Below, piece after piece: positions 37,431 through 47,403 of a stretch of DNA of 64,000 nucleotides. The position numbers and the translations under genes are program-made. Each line of letters opens with the position of its first letter. Positions within the stretch are counted from its first letter, which is position 1. The notes below the pieces were generated by a model. It ran no database searches and was not told where the DNA came from. It was given only the letters and a program-made list of their open reading frames with translations. Source of the stretch: Rehmannia glutinosa (lineage: Eukaryota > Streptophyta > Magnoliopsida > Lamiales > Orobanchaceae); contig JABTTQ020001090.1 of NCBI GenBank assembly GCA_016081115.2, positions 1-64,000 on the forward strand, given 5' to 3'.

Positions 37431-40311
37431 TCAATTGCACATTTGATAGTTCGTTAAGCTTATTTTCATTAGAAATGATGTCATTTAGATCCTTAGCATG
37501 CTTTGAAAGAGGTTGAACAAATGAAACATTAGTATGTAGTTGCTTGAATGACTCAAGGTACTTACCAAATTTGTCCTCCTTCTATCTTCTTCGGTTAGAC
37601 TCCGGTAAGGATCTGGGTTTGTCTGTGCATCGCCTTTTTCATGGGCTTTTCTTCGTGTTTGTCGTCCTCCACATATTTCTCGCATGGTGGCGTTGGCATA
37701 ATCATGATCATGTGGAAAATCGATGGTGATTCGCTTTTACGTGCTCCCCTGGGTTTGGCTCGGTGTTACCTGGCAAACTTCCTTGTGGCCTTTCGAAATT
37801 ATTTTTGCAATTTGTCTATTTGGTTTTCCAGTTATGGATAGATCCTCGATTTCTCAAAGATGTTTCCACCGCCTCGAATCGGGTATCATTGATTGCACAA
37901 ACTTTGTTATAAGATCTTCCAAGTTAGGCTTACCTTGATTTGGCCGAAATCCAGGAGATGTGTGTAGATCGGGGATTGGGATTAGGTCGTGGTTGGCCTT
38001 GGTTTCCCCAACCGAAATTGGGGGATGTTGTCGCCACCCAGGATTGTATGTGTTGTTGTAATGATTACTTGGGTAATTTCGCCCGATTCCCAACGTAATT
38101 AGCATGTTCGATCGAGGTATTGTGTGTGGGCGGTCGATGATTATGCGATCCTCCGCAAGTTTCACAAGATAAAACATGCGGTGGTGGTGGTTTAGAGCCG
38201 CTAGATCGCCGATCTTTTGGGTCAAAGCTTCGACCAGGCAAATTAGTGTAACCACCGCGATTCGCATTATAAACACCCACTGCTCAGTTAGGTTTACCTC
38301 GCACGGATTGCCATTGATAGCCATTCATGGCCATCCCTTCTATGAGATCTTGGGCGGCCGGTGTTTTATTATTCAATGTTCCCCCGCCGCATCAATCATT
38401 TGCCTCGTCGATGAGAGAAGTATTGTAAAATGTTTGGACTTGCATCCAAATAGGAAGCCATGATGTGGGCATTTTCGCAGAATTCTTTGAATCTCTCCAG
38501 TGTCGTACAAGGTCGCTCTTCTTCGAGTGAATGAAGAGATTTCATTCCTCAATCGCGCAGATTTTAGTAGGTGGAAAATATTTCAAAAGGAACTTTTCTA
38601 CCATGATGCTCCATGTTGTGATTGTTCCTTTGGCAAAGTATTTAGCCATTGTTTTATCAATATGAATTTTAAAAATTACTTGTTCATCCCCCACCCTCAA
38701 AGTTAATTTTCCTCATGCACATCAATGATTGATTTTGCCGTAGCGAGAAAGAACGCCCAAGAATTAGAGGAACCTCAATATCATCATGCATGTCAAGAAT
38801 AACAAAATCAATCGGGAATATGAATTTATCGATCTTGACTAACACATCATTAGTAATACCTCACAGGATGTTTAATCGATTTATATTAAGTGTATGTCCA
38901 TCCTAATAGGTTTGATTCACTTAATCCCATATGCTTGAATGTTTCATAAGACATCACATTGATACTAGCTCCTAAGTCGGCTAGTGCTCTATCAACAGGT
39001 AAACCATCAATTGTACTGAGGGATAATAAAACTTCCGGATCATTACATTTTTGTGGTAGATTATTGGAAGAACATCTATCATTCAATTGCACATTTGATA
39101 GTTCGTTAAGCTTATTTTCATTAGAAATGATGTCATTTAGATCCTTAGCATGCTTTGTGAGAGGTTGAACAAATGAAACATTAGTATGTAGTTGCTTGAA
39201 TGACTCAAGTCTTACCAAATTTGTCCTCCCTTCTATCTTCTTCGGTTAGACTCAGGTAAGGGATCTTGGGCTTGTATTCGGCGACCCGCCTTTTTCATGG
39301 GCTTTTCTTCGTGTTTGTCGTCCTCCACATATTTCGCATGGTGGCGTTGGCATAATCATGATCATGTGGAAAAGCGATGGTGATTGCTTTTACGTGCTGA
39401 AGGTTTGGCTCGGTGTTACCCGGCAAACTTCCTTGTGGCTTTCGAAATTATTTTTGCAATCTGTCTATTTGGTTTTCCAGATTATGGATAGATGCCTCTT
39501 GATTTCTCAAAGATGTTTCCCGCCGCCTCGAATCGGGTATCTGTTGATTGCACAAACTTTGTTATAAGATCTTCCAAGTTAGGCTTACCTTGATTTGGTC
39601 AAATCCAGGAGATGTGTGTAGATCGGGGATTGGGGGATTAGGTCGTGGTTGGCCTTGGTTTCCCCAACCGAAATTAGGATGTTGTCGCCACCCAGGATTG
39701 TATGTGTTGTTGTAATGATTACTTGGGTAATTTTATTTGATTCCCAACGTAATTAGCATGTTGATGTCGCAGGTATTGTGTGTGGGCGATTTTCGATGAT
39801 TATGCAATCCTCCGCAAGTTTCACAAGATAAAACATGCGGTGGTGGTGGTTTAGGAGCCGCTAGATCGTCGATCTTTTGGGTCAAAGCTTCGACTTGTGC
39901 AACTAGTGTAACCACTGCATCTGCATTATAAACACCCATTCACATTAGGTTTACCTCGACGGATTGCCATTGATAGCCATTCATGGCCATCCTTCTATGA
40001 GATCTTAATCGGGTGTTTTATTATTCAATGTTCCCCGCCGCATCAATCATTTGCCTCGTCGATGAGAGTAGCCCGTTGTAAAATGTTTGGACTTGCATCC
40101 AAATAGGGAGGCCATGATGTGGGCATTTTCGCAGCAATTCTTTGAATCTCTCCCCAGTGTCGTACAAGGTCTGTCGTCTTCTTGAGTGAATGAAGAGATT
40201 TCATTCCTCAATCGTGCGATTTTAGTAGGTGGAAAATATTTCAAAAGGAACTTTTGGCCATGATGCTCCATGTTGTGATTGTTCCTTTGGCAAAGTATTT
40301 AGCCATTGTTT
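37001..40311. repeat. Tandem duplication of about 1.65 kb inside the element
   Basis: Copy A is 37001-38654 and copy B is 38655-40311. Both begin tatcaatatgaattttaaaa and end agccattgttt. They carry the same gag-C/protease segment. The copies differ by many small indels, for example gattgggattagg versus gattgggggattagg near 37975 and 39635. Confidence 0.9.
37854..38324 (-). pseudogene. gag C-terminal remnant (copy A)
   Basis: Frames contain YNNTYNPGWRQHP and the short zinc-knuckle-like CETCGG in a neighbouring frame, both typical of plant gypsy-type gag. The equivalent in copy B is around 39600-39940. Frameshifted and without a single open frame. Confidence 0.65.
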
Positions 40312-40740
40312 AGCCCGTCCCGAAGAGTAAATGGGAATAGGCGCAAGCGGATGGCATCGTCGAGACTCCATTTATTTTGAAGGTATCACAAATTTCAAGG
40401 AAATTTGCGATATGATTGTTCGGATCTTCGCCTGGTAGCCGTCAAATTGAACAAATTGTTGCACCATTTGAATGACATTCGGTTTGATTTCAAAATTATT
40501 GGTCGCTTGGCGGGCCTTACGATCTTAGATGACGTGTCATCCATGGATGGTTTGGCATAATCATACATAGTTCTTTGTTCATCCGCCATGACGAAATCTT
40601 TACTTTCGTTAGTATCTCTTCGTGGATGCGTGTTAGTACTTTCCTCCGTGTTGCTACCCAGGGGCGGTGTCGCGCTTCCAAATTCGGCGACGAGTAGGCA
40701 TACATGTTGCGGTAAACAAAGAGGATAAGTATAAACCAAG
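40047..40740 (-). pseudogene. gag N-terminal and central remnant
   Basis: This is the part next to the primer site on the minus strand. It includes ALGRD-like and WNCRM-poor broken frames ending near MADEQRTMYDYAKPS. The position fits the start of gag. Most is not duplicated. Confidence 0.5.
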
Positions 40741-40856
40741 ACTTACAAAGATAGATAAAAAGAAAGATAATGGTAAAATAAATAAAAAATAAAAAAATGA
40801 TTAAATTAACAAAAATAAAGCGTTCTTAATATTACAATCAATGGCGCTAAAAAACT

Positions 40857-42623
40857 TGATGGCTCAAAAGCTACTCTAGAAAACCATAAGGCAAGTGCAC
40901 CTATCATTTTGTAGTATAGATTATTAGTACCGAAAGTGTCATTCCCACGAGGATTGTAAGTACTAATAATTACCGTCTATTTGTTATTTAATCTAGCAAT
41001 TTTCGAGTTTTGTTTGTTTAATGAAAATGAAAAATAGAGAATTTTAAAATAATTGCAACTTACAAAAGATCAAATAAAAATAGATTGTAGAATTAAGAAA
41101 TCAAGAGCTAGAAATGTGTTTGAATGTAAATCCTCTAGAATGTTTTTGTGATTTAACAAGATAAAAATACAACCATAATCCCTTAAGCAAAAACCAACCT
41201 CTTTTAGTAAAATCTCATGTTTCATCGATCGTAGAAATTCCCAATTTAAGTTAAACCTCTATCGAGCGAATAACTTCTAATCTCAAGTTGATTAACTGAA
41301 ATCTCTTTCTAGTTAAAACCCCCAAGACAAAGACATTATAACGATTTGTGAATTCCCATATTAGGTTTGACCCTAATCCGGAAGATTTATGTCGATCTAT
41401 ATCTAGGATTGCATGCAACTCTTTTCACTTATATAGTTCTATTTCACCATGAATCTCTCGATTTTAGGATGAAAAATAAACTTCAAATCAATATTGCGCA
41501 TATACCAATTTGAATGAATAAAGCATAATATAAGTGAATCACACAAAACATGAAGATTTTATTAAAAACATACAAACCTTAATCACAAATTCATTCTAGA
41601 GTTCATTACATTCAAACACTAGAAATTTAGCTACACATGGCTTTGTCAAAAGAGTATACTACACAAGAAGATATGAATAAAATGAACATGGTGTACTTAG
41701 CTCTTATTCAAGACCAATATAAGACTTCCTCCTTGGTTGATTGCAATGATGTTGAGCTCCAAGTCTTCTCCTCTATTGCTCTTCAACTTCCAACTCTACC
41801 TCTCTTTTATCCTCTCAATGTATTTTGCTTTGAAACTTAGAATATACAATGAATATACAATGAATCTCTCTATCAATGAATACTACATGAATTATATATT
41901 TCCAACTCAAACTCTTGGCTTTTATAGGCACCATCTTTGTGAAAGAACACATCAATAATGCTAACAAATGCTCCACTTCCATGGTTGTTGGTTGAATCAT
42001 TGTGTGCACATTCATGGTTGAGTTGGTTGAATCGGTGCACATTCATGGTTGAGTTGGTTGAATCATTGTGTCCACATGACAATTGAGGGAATAATAGAGT
42101 TTGGTGCATCAAAATGAGGTGTAAAAGTTGCTCAAAGGTTGTCAAAAAGCAAGAAGAGAAAGTCTCCATAATTTCCGCCAAAGAAAAAAACCGGACGAAA
42201 AAGCACGCGCTCGTGCTTTCAAAGCACGGCCAGGCCGTGTTCAGCGGATTTTCCCGAACACGGCCAAAAGCAAGCACGGCCTGGCCGTGTTTGGTGCGTT
42301 TTTGCGAAAATTTGCTCGATTTTGGCTCAAAAGCACGGCCGTGTTTAAAAACACACCGCCGTGTTTGGTGAAAAGGCCCCGAAATGACGCGTTTAGCTTG
42401 GGATTTTGAGTGTTTTTGCATCCAAAACCCCGGGTATGTTTTGACATGAAACCATGGCCCAAAATTCACCAAAAAAACAGCTCCAAATCATCAATCTACA
42501 TCAATAAAAGCACCTCGGAGTAATGTGAACTATGTACAATCAAAAATTTATGAAACTAACAATAAAATAACTCAAATCATACTCAAATACACACATAAAA
42601 CATGTATAAAAACACCCTTATCA
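40857..42623 (-). repeat. 5' LTR of the gypsy-type element
   Basis: 1,767 bp partner of 33396-35161. The cacggcc/ggccgtg cluster is at 42200-42370, that is, 250-420 bases into the LTR on the minus strand (U3). Confidence 0.93.
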
Positions 42624-43391
42624 TATATTAAGCAAAAAATCGGAAGTCAAAAGAATTTTAGTCCGATTTTCTCTAACTGATCATTTCTTGGTTTTGAAAT
42701 TGCCCAGAAAATGTTTAAATCTCAAATACTATTTGCTTTGAGATTCATTGGATCAACAATTATGCTAGGTTGTGGTTAGTACTTCTACAAGTATAGAAAT
42801 GAATTTTCCTCCTTATTTGCCTTTTTTTCATTTTATATGTAATAATAAGATTAGTATTAGTAGCAGCAGTAATATTAGCATAATCGATAATGAAAATATT
42901 AGACTCAGTATTAGTGATTTAGTTACAATAAATTAATGTGGGCATTCCCCAAAATAATGAAGAAAATCTTTCTATATGCAATCTAGTATTTTCTTCTTTC
43001 ATATTTTTCTTCTACATAGTATGGCTGCAGAAGGGGATATCTAATGTCATTTTGATCAGCATCTTTAAATTTAAAACTTCTTACACAATATGAAGTCAGA
43101 AGGTACTGATGTTGTTTCATTACATCTGTTCAATCATATTCGAATGTTTAAAACATTAATGGGGAGTACCATTTCGGCATAACATTAATTTTTTATTTTC
43201 CCTCAAACTTATCATTAGTTTCCATGATCGAAGCTTGTAATTTTCAGACATTTGGCATTGGTGTTTCTAAGAAATAGAACAAGATTGAAACTTGCGATGA
43301 GTTGTTTTGATCGATTTATAGATGTTATTTTATTGCAGCATTTTGAATTGATGGATTGGTAGTTAGGGATGATATGTTGCATTGAGGAATG

Positions 43392-43582
43392 GTCTAAAAG
43401 AGCTTCCTTTAGCCCACTCATGGATGAGAATTGGGGCTGAATTAGCTGCCGACTCATTCATTTAAGCACTCAGTAGAACACAAAGAAGTTTATGCTACTG
43501 TGATTGAGTGAATGATGCGGGAGATAATTTCATGTCCCTCTCCGTCCCGTGCTTGGACTGAAGGGAGCTCCTCTTGCTGTTG
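43392..43582 (+). ncRNA. MIR319: MIR319 precursor hairpin; mature miR319-like 21-mer at 43553-43573
   Basis: The 3' arm holds TTGGACTGAAGGGAGCTCCTC at 43553-43573, identical to the miR319 core and differing from the known miR319c only at the last base. The 5' arm at 43400-43417, gagcttcctttagcccac, pairs with it. Nearer the loop, gccgactcattcattt (about 43450) pairs with gagtgaatgatgcggg (about 43506), giving the long fold with a second paired block that is characteristic of MIR319/MIR159 precursors, which are cut from the loop toward the base. miR319 is known to guide cleavage of TCP4-class transcription factor mRNAs that control leaf growth. The precursor is on the plus strand, opposite to the inserted retroelement. 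Confidence 0.95.
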
Positions 43583-45260
43583 CCTTCGTTTCGATTTAAC
43601 ACTCATCTTTATACTTTTTAATCACTTAGAGAATGTGCAATATTGTGAAGCTAGTTACAATTGGTTGTGTTGAAACGTTTGTTTGAAGCACTTCAATGAA
43701 TTGGCCCAAATCTCTCTTCGGTGTTCGATTTTCGACCAATTGGCTCCCTCTGTTGTCACTGGCGTTTAAATTCTTTTTTGATCATCAAGGGGTGCTAAAC
43801 TAATTACTTGGTTTATATCATATTTTTATCAAGGGCTAATGTAGAAATTACATGTTACCATTGGCCATGAATATTCCCTAATGTATGTGGAATATGGAAG
43901 ATGAGAAGCTCGGCTCGTTCATGCTCGGTTCGCTTATGGTGGAGTTGCTTGTTGCTTTTTTCTCAGGTTCTATTGGTTCATACTTTTGCTTAATGTTATT
44001 AGATGATAGCTCCCTGTTTGTGTTACCCCTTGACAATTTGCTTTCCATAAGTTAATTTTAGGTTTTCATTTAGTTAATACTTTTTCCTATATAATGCATG
44101 TATCTTAGTCACCTTGATTTTTAACTTGAAGATGATGAGATTTTACTAACATGGCAACATGCTTTGTTCATCTTGCATGTAAGTTTATTTTAGAAGATTT
44201 TTGGGACAGTCTCAGTTGTAGCATATTAGTAGAAAGGTCATAATTTTATTCATCAGAAAATACGTTAGGCACTAGTCGGGTTAGCGTCTGGGCGGGATTA
44301 GGCGGGACCTAGGCAGGGTTAAGCGAGGCCTAATCAGAAGAATAACGTAGGCGGACAAGGGGAGCCTAGCGCCTAGACGGGGATTTTTGGAACAGTGATT
44401 AGAACCAATTTTCTTCCCTTTGCAATTGATTAAGGTAGATCATAATAGGTTCAAATAAACTTAAACTATGTACTTTTTACTTGCAAAATGTGCAAAGCAA
44501 GTTAGATATTTATTGCATATATATTTGCTTCAAAATCTGATTATTGTTCCACTTGATTTTGTTTATGTCTGAAATAATACAAATAATAAGAGACTTTGTC
44601 TTCTCATGCATGGCTTACGTTGTGATTTAATCTCTGATGGTACTTAAAACATATTTAATTGGTGGTTTTCATTAACTTAATGTTCTTGATCAGGTCGTGC
44701 AATTTTGCCGTACCAATTCTTCTATATTATTCTTTTTTTCCTATTTTTGTGGTGCCATTTTAAGACAGCAGACTTATGGGAAGAGCACAAGAACAACTAC
44801 AGATATTGCCAAAAGTGGATGAAGGACATCATCTTGTTGGTCCCCTGTTTTAGAAAATGGAAAGTATTATTTTTATCATATGATTAATGTAATAAACCCT
44901 TTGTGGGGTACTACTTTAATTGTATATAAATCATGTTTATGGATAAAAATCAAATAGATTCCATTTGTAGGGTGGTCCCTGGTCTCTTCATGTGTGTTAG
45001 TTTTGTTCATTCTATTTTATTTTATTAGTGGAAATTGTGGTGTATTATTGGTTGTACTATTGTTTTCTTGTAATAATATAATGTGATCTTAAAGGAGGCA
45101 TTTAGAATTTTGTAAGTAATCTATTGTTCTTTATGGCCATTGGTAGTGTAATGTTTTGGCTCAACATTTTCTAGGATGAATGTATCGTTTTCTTGGCATG
45201 TGGCTCTTGAAACTCCCTATCAGGGCATCTCATTTTAAATGTTTTATTTGTTTCTATATG
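43583..45260 (+). other. 3' part of the MIR319 transcript and flank, not resolved
   Basis: No conserved protein. Introns and the polyadenylation site cannot be placed. The interval 44695-44900 looks exon-like in base composition and ends attaatgtaataaaccc, but this is weak. Confidence 0.3.
44265..44395. repeat. Short G+C-rich dispersed repeat (copy 1)
   Basis: A run of gcgggattaggcgggacctag, gcctagcgcctagacggg, ending ttttggaacagtg. The same motif series occurs inverted at 54466-54540, ending tttttagaacactg. Resembles a family widespread in plants; its class is unknown to me. Confidence 0.55.
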
Positions 45261-45288
45261 ATGCTAAAAAAAAAAAAAAACTATCATG

Positions 45289-45511
45289 ATGTTTAGTCTA
45301 ATTACAAAAAGAAACCATTTATCTTTTAATATTATAAATATCCTGTGACATTTGTTTTTAGTTAAAAAATTGCACCTCATGAGGTCTGAGTATTTGTTAG
45401 GTAAAAACAAACCTGAAGAGGTATTTGTAATTTTGAAAGACGGCTGGGTTTTTTTGTAATTAGGCTAAACTTTAGGGTTTTGTAATTATCCTTACATATA
45501 AGCTTGGAATT
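45289..45511. mobile_element. MITE, GGGATAATTACAAAA family (copy 4)
   Basis: Left side tagtctaattacaaaaag, right side gttttgtaattatcc, with the inner ggctgggtttttttgtaatt block of the family. The left tip is eroded and preceded by an A-run. Confidence 0.65.
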
Positions 45512-45937
45512 ATAGGGTTGCCATCCCAAAAATCTAGGGCACTCTGTCTTTTAGGGTTTTATGTGAAGTGAAATAGACCTAAACAAAGAGAGTTTTGTTG
45601 TTGTGGTCCCCTATCTTAGATATATATAGTGATATGGGTAAAGAATTATGTGTGTGTGGAGGTTAAGGTTTTACTCAAAGTTTTGAGCAGTAGATTGTCG
45701 GCTCTGCATGTGCTGATGTTTAATGTTTGCTAGTGGGTTTGATGGCTACAGCGTTTAATCTAGTAGTGATATTTCCTACAAACACGACTTTAGGCCTAGT
45801 CAAAAAAGAATATGTCCACTTTTTTGTGATTGTAATATTTACTCATCATATATTGGAGAGGGGGCCTAGGTGTTGAGAAATGAGAGGGGACCTCAGGTGT
45901 TTGTTATAGTTGAAATTTATATTTGAGATAATTTTTA

Positions 45938-46210
45938 GGGTTAATTTTACTTTGTCCTCCAAAATATAATATCTTTGTTACTTTGCCCCACTAAATTTTG
46001 AAAATACAAACAGAACTATATGATTTGTTGTACTTTACTCTAATTAACCAACTAAAAATTGATATGTGTCAACTCATGATAGATATAACTCAGCTCTCAA
46101 GGATTCATTGTAAAATTTTCAAGTTAGGCATGCAAAAGAGAAATTTTCAAAATTTAATAGGCAAAGTACAAAACTCACTATAGTTTGAGGGACAAAATGC
46201 AATTATCCCC
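45938..46210. mobile_element. MITE with GGTTAATTTTACTTTGTCC ends
   Basis: Left tip gggttaattttactttgtcc; right tip, reverse-complemented, ggggataattgcattttgtc. About 270 bases, non-coding. The tip pattern resembles, but is distinct from, the GGGATAATTACAAAA family. Confidence 0.65.
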
Positions 46211-47403
46211 AATTTTTAAACTGAATAAAATTGAAGGTTTTGTTTACATAATTCAATATGTTGTGGCTTGTGGCTCCGGTATCGCCTCCATTTTTCTTTT
46301 TTCTTTTTGCGCATTGACCCAAGGCCCAATTCGTGACACTGGGCCCAAATCTGGACCCAGAACTGATTCCGTCCAACCATCAGAAGTGGATCAAACGGAA
46401 TTTATGAATGAAATCACATTAAGCAAATCCATCCTAAGTTCCTAAATCCTAACTCCATTAATTTATTTTCTTTACTAATTTTACTAATTTTTTCCTGTTA
46501 TGTCCATTTTTTACATTCACCCAGAATATATACATATTTCCCACAATTTTGAGTCAGGCCTAGTGATGAAAAGAAACGTGTTGGTAAGTCGGTCAAAACC
46601 TAGCTCATGAAGTCCTCAATCATCTAATAATATATGTTATATTGATAATATTAATTAATTAAATATATACGATCGGTTCTAACCAGACTCATTAACTGTT
46701 TGCCATGGTATGGTTCCATCTTAGTACGAGGCATGTTTATTAAGGGTTCAAGTATAAATCCATCTCGTTGCCATATCTCAATTATTGGAGTCTGGATGTG
46801 AATAACTAGTTCCATAGAAGTTATGTGTTATATGAGCTTCAAATTTGGTTATAAATAATAAACGAAAGAAAGAATTATGATACATTTTTTTAAAATGAAA
46901 AGACAAGAATAGAATGTGCATGAATGCTTGACAAAAAAACATTCTAACGAAAATTTGATTGAGATTAATATTGAAGTGGATAACTATTATAATAACTACA
47001 AATTAAGTGGTAAAATGATGAGCAAGTACTATTGTGGGATAAATTATAATTATTAAATTTGAAAAATAAATATTTAAAACCTATTTTTGCATTAATATGC
47101 TAAAATGATTAAATTTGTGGATGAAGTGTCATACTGTCATTTACCTTAATTAAATATCCCTAATATTTTTTCCTTTGCCTGGTAAATTGTAATTGGCCAA
47201 AAATTGCCGGGAATCTTTTGAGAGTAAAACTGTAAAAAATAAAAGAGTAGAACTGTAGGACCACCAAAATATCATCGATCCTCGAAAAAAATAGCTCCAT
47301 TTCTTCTCAACTCCCAGAAATTGCAGTACTTCAAAGATGCTTGTTTCTTCCTCCTCATAAATTCTCAAGATTTTCTGTGTTGTCGAAGCAGTGAAAATCA
47401 CAC
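46211..47403. other. Intergenic spacer and hydrolase promoter
   Basis: No gene recognised; the last 150 bases are probably the leader of the alpha/beta hydrolase gene. Confidence 0.5.

Larger units (their letters stand above)
33396..42623 (-). mobile_element. Ty3/gypsy-type LTR element with gag-protease remnants, no polymerase, 9,228 bp
   Basis: Ends are complete: LTRs at 33396-35161 and 40857-42623, each TG...CA on the minus strand, flanked by the 5-bp duplication TATAT (33391-33395 and 42624-42628). Next to the 5' LTR is a degenerate primer site (TTAGCGCCATTG) resembling the Asp-tRNA type TGGCGCCGTTG. Next to the 3' LTR is a purine tract, agttggaggtggtt. On the minus strand from high to low coordinates come gag remnants (40.7-37.9 kb) and retropepsin (39.2-36.7 kb, with DLGAS and LILGRSFLAT motifs), in fragmented frames. 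A 1.65-kb segment is tandemly duplicated. Reverse transcriptase, RNase H and integrase motifs are absent. It must have depended on an autonomous relative. Confidence 0.92.

Noticed and set aside
36726..39218. Endogenous pararetrovirus
   Set aside because: The protease lies between two LTRs with target duplications and a tRNA primer site; no movement-protein or coat-type region is present. It is an LTR retrotransposon.
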